DNA of 64,000 nt, taken from contig JAZNHT010000044.1 of assembly GCA_045577175.1 (NCBI GenBank), forward strand, positions 1-64,000, read 5' to 3'. Under the pieces are notes generated by a model that had not been told where the DNA came from, did not search any database, and worked only from the letters and a program-made list of their open reading frames with translations. Positions within the stretch are counted from its first letter, which is position 1. Each line of letters starts with the position of its first letter. Below are positions 18,108 to 26,392 of the stretch, in pieces. A program made the position numbers and the translations under genes. The stretch comes from SIG701 sp045577175 (lineage in GTDB: Bacteria > Bacillota > Clostridia > Oscillospirales > CAG-272).

Positions 18108-19112
18108 ATGATTGCAGTACTCAAAAGCACGGCTACAGACGCGCAGATTGAAAATATTATCGATTGGATCCGTTCCGTCGGACTGGACGTTCACATCTCC
18201 CGCGGTCACTACCAGACTGTTCTCGGTCTGATCGGCGACACGCGCAAGATCGATGAGGATCTGCTCAGCGGACTGGACATCGTCGAGACGGTTACGCGCA
18301 TCAGCGAGCCGTTCAAGCAGGCAAGCCGCAAATTCCACCCCGATGATTCCGTCATCGAGGTCGGCGGCACCTCCGTCGGCGGCGACGTGTTCGCATTCAT
18401 GGCAGGTCCCTGCTCCGTGGAAAGCGAGGAGCAGATCATCGAAATCGCCCGTGACGTAAAGGCACTCGGTGCCACGATGCTCCGTGGCGGTGCATTCAAG
18501 CCGCGCACCTCTCCCTACGATTTCCAGGGACTGAAGGCGGAGGGACTGGAGCTTCTCCTCCTTGCGAAAAAAGAAACGGGACTGCCGATCGTTTCCGAAA
18601 TCATGAACGCCAACCACCTGCCCCTCTTTGAGGATGTGGATGTGATTCAGGTCGGTGCGAGAAACATGCAGAACTTCGAGCTTCTGAAGGAGCTCGGTCG
18701 GACGAAAAAGACGATTCTTCTGAAGCGCGGTCTTGCCAACACGATCAAGGAGCTTCTGATGAGCGCGGAATACATCATGGCAGGCGGCAACGAAAACATC
18801 ATCCTCTGCGAGCGCGGCATCCGCACGTTTGAGACGTACACAAGAAACACGCTCGACATCTCCGCCGTATCCGTTATCCGCGAGCTGTCCCACCTGCCCG
18901 TCATCGTCGATCCGAGCCACGCGACCGGCGTTGCCAAATACGTCAAGTCGATGGCGTTCGCAGCGGCGGCGGCAGGCGCTCACGGTGTCATGATCGAGGT
19001 GCACAACGATCCCGCACGCGCCCTCTGCGACGGTCCGCAGGCACTCACCCCCGAACAGTTCGGCGAGGTCGCCAAGGGCGTCCGCGCCATTGCGGAAGCG
19101 ATCCGCGCATAA
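18108..19112 (+). CDS. aroF: 3-deoxy-7-phosphoheptulonate (DAHP) synthase
   Basis: First enzyme of the shikimate pathway, condensing phosphoenolpyruvate and erythrose 4-phosphate. The 334-residue protein is of the AroA-beta/KDO8P-like class: an N-terminal ~85-residue FeS-independent regulatory (ferredoxin-like) domain, then the barrel with MAGPCSVESEEQI, LRGGAFKPRTSPYDFQG, VGARNMQNFELL, and IVDPSHATG. ATG at 18108 has AAGGAG upstream. As the first gene after the Phe/Tyr attenuator it is the control point for the pathway; the N-terminal domain may also allow feedback by an aromatic product. Confidence 0.96.
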   Translation: MIAVLKSTATDAQIENIIDWIRSVGLDVHISRGHYQTVLGLIGDTRKIDEDLLSGLDIVETVTRISEPFKQASRKFHPDDSVIEVGGTSVGGDVFAFMAGPCSVESEEQIIEIARDVKALGATMLRGGAFKPRTSPYDFQGLKAEGLELLLLAKKETGLPIVSEIMNANHLPLFEDVDVIQVGARNMQNFELLKELGRTKKTILLKRGLANTIKELLMSAEYIMAGGNENIILCERGIRTFETYTRNTLDISAVSVIRELSHLPVIVDPSHATGVAKYVKSMAFAAAAAGAHGVMIEVHNDPARALCDGPQALTPEQFGEVAKGVRAIAEAIRA

Positions 19113-19133
19113 AACACGCTCCCGGAGGCAGTT

Positions 19134-19970
19134 ATGACAGTCGGAATTGTCGGACTCGGTCTGATCGGCGGATCGATGGCAAAGGCGTACAAGCAAAACG
19201 GGACGGACACCGTCCTCGCCGCCGAAATTGATACACCCACGCTCGAATACGCGCGGCTCATCGGTGCCGTTGACGGCACGCTGACGGAGGAGGCGGTCGG
19301 CACGTGCGATCTGCTCCTCATCGCGCTGTATCCCGAGGCGGCGATCGCATATCTCCATAAAACCGCGCCGATGATAAATAAGGATGCGCTGGTCATCGAT
19401 CTGTGCGGCACGAAGCGCACCGTGTGTGAGGCAGGCTTCGCCCTTGCCAAAGAGTACGGATTCACCTTCGTCGGCGGACATCCGATGGCAGGACGGCAGT
19501 ACTCCGGCTTCAAATATGCGGATGCAAATCTGTTCCGCGGCGCGCCGATGGTCATCGTACCGCCCACACGGGATGATATTTTCCTTCTGGATCGGGTGAA
19601 AAAAGCGCTCGCTCCGGCACAGTTCGGACGCTTCTCCGTCACAACAGCGGACAAGCACGACGAGGTGATCGCGTTCACGTCTCAGCTTGCGCACGTCGTA
19701 TCCAACGCGTATGTAAAAAGCCCGACCGCGCAGATTCACAGCGGATTTTCCGCCGGCTCGTACAAGGATCTGACGCGCGTGGCACGGCTGAATGAGGACA
19801 TGTGGAGCATGCTGTTCGTGGAAAACAAGGAATACCTCGCCTGTGAACTTGACACGCTGATCGGGGAGCTTCAGAAATACCGCGACGCGATCGCCGCAGG
19901 CGACACGGACACGGTACGCGCGCTTTTGCGTGACGGTCGCATCCGCAAGCAGGAAATTGACGGTAAATAA
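19134..19970 (+). CDS. tyrA: Prephenate dehydrogenase
   Basis: Converts prephenate to 4-hydroxyphenylpyruvate with NAD+ on the way to tyrosine. The 278-residue enzyme shows the Rossmann motif GIVGLGLIGGSMA at the start, the catalytic-site segment FVGGHPMAGRQYSGF and a helical domain with FTSQLAHVVSNAYVK. It lacks a C-terminal ACT domain found in longer homologues, so feedback inhibition by Tyr at this step may be absent. GGAGG precedes the ATG; 21 bases separate it from aroF. Confidence 0.95.
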   Translation: MTVGIVGLGLIGGSMAKAYKQNGTDTVLAAEIDTPTLEYARLIGAVDGTLTEEAVGTCDLLLIALYPEAAIAYLHKTAPMINKDALVIDLCGTKRTVCEAGFALAKEYGFTFVGGHPMAGRQYSGFKYADANLFRGAPMVIVPPTRDDIFLLDRVKKALAPAQFGRFSVTTADKHDEVIAFTSQLAHVVSNAYVKSPTAQIHSGFSAGSYKDLTRVARLNEDMWSMLFVENKEYLACELDTLIGELQKYRDAIAAGDTDTVRALLRDGRIRKQEIDGK

Positions 19971-19993
19971 TCTATAATAATAGGAAGAAAAAC

Positions 19994-21046
19994 ATGCAGA
20001 CAGTATCGGTACACGTATCCCGCCCCTACGAGGTACGGATTGAAACAGGGATTCTCGCCCGTGCCGGGGAAGAAATCCGCAAAACGCTCGGCGAGGGACG
20101 CATCATGATCGTCACGGACGACACGGTGGACGCCCTCTGGGGTGCACGGCTGGAATCGTCTCTCACGGAGGCCGGGCTTTCGTTTCAGAAATTCGTGATC
20201 CCCCACGGGGAGGCATCGAAAAACGCACAAAGCTGGATCTCCCTGCTCGAAACGCTCGCCGAAAACGCATTTACACGCACGGACATCCTCTGTGCGCTCG
20301 GCGGCGGTGTCGTCGGCGATCTGACCGGATTTGCCGCGGCGACGTTTCTGCGCGGCATCCGTTATGTCGGAATCCCCACGACGCTTCTCGCCATGGTTGA
20401 TTCCTCCGTCGGCGGCAAAACCGCGGTCGATCTCAGCCGCGGAAAGAATCTCGCAGGTGCGTTTCATCATCCGTCGCTCGTTCTGTGCGATCCCGATGCA
20501 CTCTCTACCCTGCCTGAAGAAGTATTCGCCGACGGCATGGCGGAGGTCATCAAATACGGCGTGCTCGGTGACGGGGAGCTGTTCGGGATTCTGAAAGACC
20601 GCGATCACCTCCCGATGGAGGAGGTTATTCGCCGCTGTGTCGCGATGAAGGCCGCCATCGTGGAGGAGGACGAGCACGATCACGGCAAGCGAAAGCTGCT
20701 CAACTACGGACACACCGCCGGTCATGCGATTGAGGCTCGGGCGAATTTCACGATGCTGCACGGTCACGGCGTGGCGGCAGGCATGGTGATCGCCGCGCGG
20801 TATGCGCACGCAATCGGTCTGTGTGACGGCGGCATTATTGAAGAAATCGCCTCTCTTGTGCGCCTGTACGGACTGCCCGATGCATCTCCGTATCCGCCGG
20901 CGGAGCTGACCGAAACGGCACTCCGCGATAAAAAGCGCGAGGGCGGCATGATCGATCTCGTTCTGCCTGAGCAGATCGGTCAGTGCGTGCTCCACCGCGT
21001 CGGCGTGGACACGCTGCCCGCGTTTTTAAGCGGAGGCGCTGTATGA
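19994..21046 (+). CDS. aroB: 3-dehydroquinate synthase
   Basis: Second shikimate pathway step, cyclising DAHP to 3-dehydroquinate with NAD+ and a divalent metal. The 350-residue protein has GGGVVGDLTGFAAATFLRG, VDSSVGGKTAVDL, the Glu metal ligand in FADGMAEVIKYG and the His ligands in NYGHTAGHAIE and LHGHGVAAGM. Its stop overlaps the aroA start as ATGA. Confidence 0.96.
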   Translation: MQTVSVHVSRPYEVRIETGILARAGEEIRKTLGEGRIMIVTDDTVDALWGARLESSLTEAGLSFQKFVIPHGEASKNAQSWISLLETLAENAFTRTDILCALGGGVVGDLTGFAAATFLRGIRYVGIPTTLLAMVDSSVGGKTAVDLSRGKNLAGAFHHPSLVLCDPDALSTLPEEVFADGMAEVIKYGVLGDGELFGILKDRDHLPMEEVIRRCVAMKAAIVEEDEHDHGKRKLLNYGHTAGHAIEARANFTMLHGHGVAAGMVIAARYAHAIGLCDGGIIEEIASLVRLYGLPDASPYPPAELTETALRDKKREGGMIDLVLPEQIGQCVLHRVGVDTLPAFLSGGAV

Positions 21047-22314
21047 TCTTCACCTTTCAGAAATCCCCGACGGGCGGCGTGATTCCCGCAATCCCGTCGA
21101 AATCGGCGGCGCACCGCCTGCTCATCTGCGCCGCGTTTGCAGACAAGCCCTGCACGGTCGTATGCCCCGTCACAAGCGAGGACATCGATGCGACGGCGCG
21201 CGTGCTGAACGCGCTCGGTGCGAGCATCACGCGCACGGCAGACGGATTTTCCGTCTTCCCCGTAAAGGAATTGCACCGCGGCGCAATCCTCGACTGCGGC
21301 GAAAGCGGCTCTACGCTCCGATTTATGCTGCCCGTCGCGGCGGCGATCGGCGCGGAGGCGCGATTTGTGCGGCACGGCAGACTCGCAAGTCGTCCCCTCT
21401 CCCCACTTTATGAAGAAATGGCGCGGCACGGCGCAATTCTGCCCGAGGATGCGGCAATCGATCCGCTTACGGTCGGCGGAAAGATGGCGGCAGGTGAATA
21501 CACCATCGCCGCAAACGTGTCCTCGCAGTTTGTAAGCGGACTGCTTCTCGCCATGCCGCTGACGGGCGGCAAATGCGCCGTCAATCTGACCGAAACGATC
21601 GAATCCGAGGACTACATCCGCATCACGGCTTCGGCGATGGCGCGATTTGGCGCTTCCCCCACCGTCTCCGCAGACGGACGGCGGTACGAAGGCGGCACAC
21701 CGTACCGATCCCCCGAAAAAATTGCCGTGGAGGGCGACTGGTCAAACGCCGCGCTCTGGCTCGCGGCAGGCGCGATCGGAAACGCGCCCGTCACCGTGAC
21801 GGGACTGGATATGCAATCTCCGCAGGGAGATCGCAGAATCGCGGACGTGCTCCGCGCGTTCGGTGCGAGCATCACCGTAGACGGCGATTGCGTAACCGCC
21901 GCACCGGCTCCCCTTTTTGGTATCACATTGGACGTGTCGCAGATTCCCGATCTCACGCCCGTAATCGCCGCCGTAGCGGCGGCGGCTGAGGGAGAGACGG
22001 TCATCACCGGCATCGAACGGCTTCGCATCAAGGAAAGCGACCGCGCCGCCGCGATTGAGGAAATGATGACATCCCTCGGCGCGGACGCACGGACGGAAAA
22101 AGATCGCATCGTGATCCGCGGCGGCAAACGTCTGCACGGCGGCACCGTCTCCTCTTTCCGCGATCACCGCATGGTGATGTGCGCGTCCCTTCTCGCAATG
22201 CTCACAGACGGACAAATCTCCGTCACGGAAGCGCAGTCTGTACGCAAATCCTACCCCGGTTTCGCCGAGGACTACCGAAAGCTCGGCGGCATCCTTACTG
22301 AGTCGGAGGCATGA
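21043..22314 (+). CDS. aroA: 3-phosphoshikimate 1-carboxyvinyltransferase (EPSP synthase)
   Basis: Joins phosphoenolpyruvate to shikimate 3-phosphate. The 423-residue protein has the two-domain inside-out barrel pattern with KSAAHRLLICAAF, DCGESGSTLRFMLPV (with Gly at the usual glyphosate-sensitive position), SSQFVSGLLLAMPL, and DHRMVMCASLLAM. The start at 21043 (GGAGG 6-7 bases upstream, 4-base overlap with aroB) is preferred over upstream in-frame codons. SGLTPVIAAVAAAAEG-like sequence near residue 305 is the PDLTPV conserved loop. Confidence 0.96.
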   Translation: MIFTFQKSPTGGVIPAIPSKSAAHRLLICAAFADKPCTVVCPVTSEDIDATARVLNALGASITRTADGFSVFPVKELHRGAILDCGESGSTLRFMLPVAAAIGAEARFVRHGRLASRPLSPLYEEMARHGAILPEDAAIDPLTVGGKMAAGEYTIAANVSSQFVSGLLLAMPLTGGKCAVNLTETIESEDYIRITASAMARFGASPTVSADGRRYEGGTPYRSPEKIAVEGDWSNAALWLAAGAIGNAPVTVTGLDMQSPQGDRRIADVLRAFGASITVDGDCVTAAPAPLFGITLDVSQIPDLTPVIAAVAAAAEGETVITGIERLRIKESDRAAAIEEMMTSLGADARTEKDRIVIRGGKRLHGGTVSSFRDHRMVMCASLLAMLTDGQISVTEAQSVRKSYPGFAEDYRKLGGILTESEA

Positions 22315-22318
22315 CAGC

Positions 22319-23404
22319 ATGTTTCTCAGAAATATTGATCTTGAAATCTACGGCGGATCGCATGACGAAAAAATTGGCGTGCGTGCCGTCGGTCTGCCGC
22401 CGGGTGAGGCGGTGGACACCGATATTCTTCAGTCGTTCCTCGCACGGCGTGCGCCGGGATCGACCAAATACGGCACGCAGCGAAAGGAGCCGGACGCGCC
22501 CGTATTTCTTTCAGGAATTACGGACGGAAGGCTCGACGGCGAGACGCTGGAGGCGGTGATTTACAACACGAATCAGCGCTCGGGCGACTACCCTGCCGTG
22601 CCCGATGTCCCACGCCCGTCGCACGCGGATTTCGCCGCGATTCAAAAATACGGGCACGCCGTCGATCTGCGCGGCGGCGGACATTTTTCGGGCAGACTGA
22701 CCGCCCCTCTCTGTATCGCGGGCGGTATCGCGCTTCAGATTCTCGCACGGCGCGGCATCCACATCGGTGCGCACATCTCCTCCGTCGGTGAGGCCGAGGA
22801 TGCGCGGTTTGATCCGCTGACCGCATCGAAAGCGGATTTTGACGCGGTGCTCTCGCACGGATTCCCCGTCATCGATACGGACGCCGGCGAAAAGATGCAG
22901 GCGATCATCGATGACGCGCGTCTTGCAAGCGACTCCGTCGGCGGCACGGTCGAATGTGCCGTAATCGGGCTTCCGCCCGGACTCGGCGAGCATATGTTCT
23001 GGGGGATGGAAAACCGTATCTCCCACATCGCGTTCGGCGTCCCCGGACTGAAGGGCATCGAATTCGGTGCGGGATTTGAGCTTGCCCGTATGCGCGGCTC
23101 TGTGGCAAACGATCCGTTTTACACGGACGGAGAGCGCGTATTCACCGCAAAAAACAACAGCGGCGGCATTCAGGGCGGCATGACAAACGGTATGCCCTTG
23201 ACCTTCCGCTGTGCGCTGAAGCCCACGCCGTCTATCGGCAAAGAGCAAGACAGTGTAAGCCTCTCCAAAATGGAGAACACGAAAATCTCCGTCGGCGGAC
23301 GGCATGATCCGTGCATTCTCGTGCGTGCCGTCCCCGTCATCGAAGCGGTCGCCGCTGTCGCGGTGCTCGACGCGCTTCTTGATCCCACTGTGCTTCCCTT
23401 ATAA
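22319..23404 (+). CDS. aroC: Chorismate synthase (divergent)
   Basis: Makes chorismate from EPSP using reduced FMN. The 361-residue protein aligns across the family (LPPGEAVDTDILQSFLARRAPG, TQRKEPDAPVFLSGI, RSGDYPAVPDVPRPSHAD, DSVGGTVECAVIGLPPGLG, GGRHDPC), but several signature residues differ: GESHG is GGSHD, RPGHAD is RPSHAD, and the RGGGRSSAR motif reads RGGGHFSGR. The catalytic His of the first two motifs are kept. Gene order and the GRHDPC end make the assignment solid. It lies 4 bases after aroA. Confidence 0.93.
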   Translation: MFLRNIDLEIYGGSHDEKIGVRAVGLPPGEAVDTDILQSFLARRAPGSTKYGTQRKEPDAPVFLSGITDGRLDGETLEAVIYNTNQRSGDYPAVPDVPRPSHADFAAIQKYGHAVDLRGGGHFSGRLTAPLCIAGGIALQILARRGIHIGAHISSVGEAEDARFDPLTASKADFDAVLSHGFPVIDTDAGEKMQAIIDDARLASDSVGGTVECAVIGLPPGLGEHMFWGMENRISHIAFGVPGLKGIEFGAGFELARMRGSVANDPFYTDGERVFTAKNNSGGIQGGMTNGMPLTFRCALKPTPSIGKEQDSVSLSKMENTKISVGGRHDPCILVRAVPVIEAVAAVAVLDALLDPTVLPL

Positions 23405-23433
23405 AAAATTCAGATATATACAGGAGTGTAACC

Positions 23434-24579
23434 ATGGAGCTTTCCGAACTGAGAAAACAAATCGACACAATCGATCACGATCTTCTTCGTCTGTTCATGG
23501 AGCGTATGCAGATTTCCAACAGCGTTGCCGAATACAAGCGTGCAAACGGACTTCCCGTTTTGGACAGTGCCCGTGAGCGCGAACTGCTCGCAGGCATCGC
23601 CGAGCGCGCAGGGGAGGATATGGACGAATACGCCATCGTTCTTTACTCAACAATTCTGTCGCTGAGCCGCTCGTACCAGCACAAAAAGCTCGCCCCCGAA
23701 AGCAAATACGGCGCGATCATCCAAAACGCACTGGATACGACCGAAAAGCTGTTCCCCGAAAAGGCGCGTGTCGCCTGCCAGGGTGTCGAGGGCGCGTACT
23801 CCCAGATCGCCGCCACGAAGCTGTTCAAGCTCCCCTCCATCCTCTATTTCAGCGCGTTTGAAGGCGTGCTCGCCGCGATTGAATCGGGTATGTGCGACTA
23901 CGGCGTTCTGCCGATTGAGAACAGCACCGCCGGCTCTGTCAAGAGAGTGTACGATCTGATGGTCGATCACAATCTCTATATCACACGCTCCATGCGCGTA
24001 AAAATCGAGCACCACCTGCTCGCCAAGCCCGGCACAAAGATGACCGACATCAAGGAAATCTTCTCCCATGAGCAGGCGATCGATCAGTGCGCCGCTTTCC
24101 TGCGCACGTTCAAGGATGTGAAAATCACCGTCTGCCCGAACACCGCCATGGCGGCACAGATGGTTGCCCAGTCCGACCGAAACGATGTCGCCGCCCTCTC
24201 CGCCCGTGCGTGCGCCGAGCTGTACGGTCTTGCCTCCCTCGCAGACTGCGTGCAGGATAAGAGCAACAACTACACGCGCTTCATCTGCGTATCCCGCCGC
24301 CCCGAAATTTATCCGGGCGCAAACCGCACGAGCATCATGCTCGTCACGCCGCACAAGCCCGGTGCGCTTTATAACGTCCTTGCACGCATCAACGCGCTCG
24401 GCTTGAACCTTCTGAAGCTTGAATCCCGTCCGATTCCCGAAAGAGAGTTCGAGTTCATGTTCTACTTCGACATCGAAGGCTCGGCATACGCGCCGGAGCT
24501 TACCGAGCTGATCTCCGAGCTTGAGGCGGACAGCGAGCAGTTCAAGTATCTCGGCACGTACGCCGAAACGATCGGCTGA
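23434..24579 (+). CDS. pheA: Bifunctional chorismate mutase / prephenate dehydratase (P-protein)
   Basis: The 381-residue protein rearranges chorismate to prephenate and dehydrates it to phenylpyruvate. Residues 1-85 form an AroQ-type mutase (LRKQIDTIDHDLLRLFMERM); about 105-285 the dehydratase with GVEGAYSQIAA, PIENSTAGSVKRVYD and the NNYTRFICVSR catalytic motif; about 290-375 an ACT domain (TSIMLVTPHKPGALYNVL, ESRPIPEREFEFMFYFD) that normally binds Phe for feedback inhibition. A separate mutase supplying tyrA is not seen, so this one probably serves both branches. AGGAG precedes the ATG. Confidence 0.96.
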   Translation: MELSELRKQIDTIDHDLLRLFMERMQISNSVAEYKRANGLPVLDSARERELLAGIAERAGEDMDEYAIVLYSTILSLSRSYQHKKLAPESKYGAIIQNALDTTEKLFPEKARVACQGVEGAYSQIAATKLFKLPSILYFSAFEGVLAAIESGMCDYGVLPIENSTAGSVKRVYDLMVDHNLYITRSMRVKIEHHLLAKPGTKMTDIKEIFSHEQAIDQCAAFLRTFKDVKITVCPNTAMAAQMVAQSDRNDVAALSARACAELYGLASLADCVQDKSNNYTRFICVSRRPEIYPGANRTSIMLVTPHKPGALYNVLARINALGLNLLKLESRPIPEREFEFMFYFDIEGSAYAPELTELISELEADSEQFKYLGTYAETIG

Positions 24580-24580
24580 T

Positions 24581-25819
24581 ATGGACGATACAAAAACCTA
24601 CGGTCTGCTGGGAGAGAAGCTCGGACACAGCTACTCCCCGCAGATTCACGCGCACCTGGGAGAATACGAATACCGCCTGTTTGAACGGGCGGAGGAGGAC
24701 GTACCGGCGTTTCTGGGCTCAGGTGAGTTTGAGGCGATCAACGTAACGATCCCGTACAAAAAGACGGTCATGCCATACCTTGCCGAGATCTCCGATGAGG
24801 CGATCAAAATCGGCTCGGTGAACACAATCACACGGGTAAAAAGCGGTCTGCGCGGAGATAATACGGATTACTACGGCTTCTCCTATATGCTCGCCGAAAG
24901 CGGCATCGACGTGGTGGGCAAAAAGTGCCTCGTCCTCGGCTCGGGCGGTGCGTCCGTGACCGCACAGGCGGTGCTTGCCGATCTCGGCGCGATCCCGATC
25001 GTGATCTCCCGCAGCGGTGAGAACAATTACGAAAATCTCGACCGCCACGCCGATGCATCCGTGATCGTGAACACCACCCCGGTCGGGATGTACCCGAAAA
25101 ACAGTGTCTCCCCGATCGATCTGTCCCTCTTCCCCACTCTCACGGGCGTGGTCGATATGATCTACAATCCGCGCCGCACCGCGCTGATTCTGGCGGCGAA
25201 GGATCGCGGCATCCCCTGTGTCAGCGGACTGTCCATGCTTGTCGCGCAGGCGAAACGCGCAAATGAGCTGTTCTTTGACCGTCCGCTCTCCGACGCAATC
25301 ACCGACGAGGTGATCCGCAAAACGAGGCGGCAGATGGAAAACGTCATCCTGATCGGTATGCCCGGATGCGGAAAATCGACGGCAGGCAAGCACCTCGCCG
25401 AGCGGCTCGGATTCGATTTTGCCGACACGGATGAGGAAATTGTGAATATGACGGGACGCACGCCTTCCGAGATCATCCAAACGGACGGCGAGGACGCCTT
25501 CCGCAAAATAGAGCACGATGCCGCGTGTGCACTCGGCAAGCGAAGCCATACCGTGATCGCAACCGGCGGCGGCATCGTCACACGCCCCGAAAACCGCGAT
25601 CCTCTCAGACAAAACGGCACGGTGATCTATCTCTCCCGACCGCTTGAGAATCTCGCAACGGGCGGCAGACCGCTGACAGCGCAAAACGGCGTGCAGTCTC
25701 TGTTTGAAAAGCGCCGTCCGCTGTACGAATCGTGGGCGGATGCGACTGCCGTCTGCGAGGACGATGCGGAGAAAACCGTACAAAATCTGATCGCCGCCAT
25801 CGACGCGGCAAAGGAGTAA
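24581..25819 (+). CDS. aroE-aroK: Shikimate dehydrogenase-shikimate kinase fusion
   Basis: One 412-residue chain joins two pathway enzymes. Residues 1-245 are AroE: GEKLGHSYSPQIH substrate site, NVTIPYKKTV with the catalytic Lys, DNTDYYGF with the catalytic Asp, and a Rossmann segment LVLGSGGASVTAQ. Residues about 250-412 are AroK: Walker A GMPGCGKSTAG, DTDEEIVNMTGRTPSEI, ATGGGIV and the lid GGRPL. Both halves look intact. The ATG is one base after the pheA stop. The fusion covers two non-adjacent... steps that follow one another (dehydroshikimate to shikimate to shikimate 3-phosphate), so substrate channelling is plausible. Confidence 0.95.
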   Translation: MDDTKTYGLLGEKLGHSYSPQIHAHLGEYEYRLFERAEEDVPAFLGSGEFEAINVTIPYKKTVMPYLAEISDEAIKIGSVNTITRVKSGLRGDNTDYYGFSYMLAESGIDVVGKKCLVLGSGGASVTAQAVLADLGAIPIVISRSGENNYENLDRHADASVIVNTTPVGMYPKNSVSPIDLSLFPTLTGVVDMIYNPRRTALILAAKDRGIPCVSGLSMLVAQAKRANELFFDRPLSDAITDEVIRKTRRQMENVILIGMPGCGKSTAGKHLAERLGFDFADTDEEIVNMTGRTPSEIIQTDGEDAFRKIEHDAACALGKRSHTVIATGGGIVTRPENRDPLRQNGTVIYLSRPLENLATGGRPLTAQNGVQSLFEKRRPLYESWADATAVCEDDAEKTVQNLIAAIDAAKE

Positions 25820-25822
25820 CGT

Positions 25823-26257
25823 ATGCGCATTCTTGTAATTAACGGACCGAACTTGAATATGCTCGGCGTGCGCGAGCCGTCCGTGTACGGCACAGGCACG
25901 TATGCCGAGCTGTGCGCCAAGCTGTACGGCTGGGCGGCAGAGCTGGATGCAGAGATCGAAATTTTCCAGTCGAATCACGAGGGCGTGCTCGTGGACAAAA
26001 TCCAGGAAGCACTCGGCAATTTTGACGGAATCGTTATCAATCCCGCGGCATACACGCACACGAGCGTCGCTATCCTTGACGCGCTCAAGGCGGTGTCGAT
26101 CCCAACGGTGGAGGTACACATCTCCGATGTGAATGCAAGAGAGGAGTTCCGCCGCCATTCGTATGTTTCCCTCTATGCGATGAAAACGATCGCCGGGCTG
26201 GGATTTGACGGCTACCGCGTGGCTCTCGAAGCACTGAAAGCCGCGCTCGGCGAATAA
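25823..26257 (+). CDS. aroQ: Type II 3-dehydroquinate dehydratase
   Basis: A 144-residue dodecameric-type dehydroquinase converting 3-dehydroquinate to 3-dehydroshikimate. Signature NGPNLNMLGVREPSVYG at the N-terminus, FQSNHEGVLVDKI, INPAAYTHTSVAI (catalytic His region) and VEVHISDVNAREEFRRHS are all present. AAGGAG precedes the ATG. It is the last gene of the aromatic operon and makes the set of seven shikimate activities complete. Confidence 0.97.
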   Translation: MRILVINGPNLNMLGVREPSVYGTGTYAELCAKLYGWAAELDAEIEIFQSNHEGVLVDKIQEALGNFDGIVINPAAYTHTSVAILDALKAVSIPTVEVHISDVNAREEFRRHSYVSLYAMKTIAGLGFDGYRVALEALKAALGE

Positions 26258-26270
26258 CACCAACCGAAAA

Positions 26271-26297
26271 GAGACGCTTTGGCGTCTCTTTTTTTGC
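26271..26297 (+). terminator. Terminator of the aromatic operon
   Basis: AGAGACGC-TTTG-GCGTCTCT followed by seven T. Confidence 0.93.
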
Positions 26298-26325
26298 CGA
26301 TTCTCGGAATTTTACGAATACCCGT

Positions 26326-26353
26326 TGAATTTGTGCGGAAAATATTGTATAAT
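26326..26353 (+). promoter_or_regulatory. Sigma-A promoter of the envelope polysaccharide operon
   Basis: TTGAAT and TATAAT with a 16-base spacer, about 40 bases before the TTG start. Confidence 0.75.
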
Positions 26354-26392
26354 AGATATGTATAATTATTTTCGGAAAGGAGGCACGCCGTT

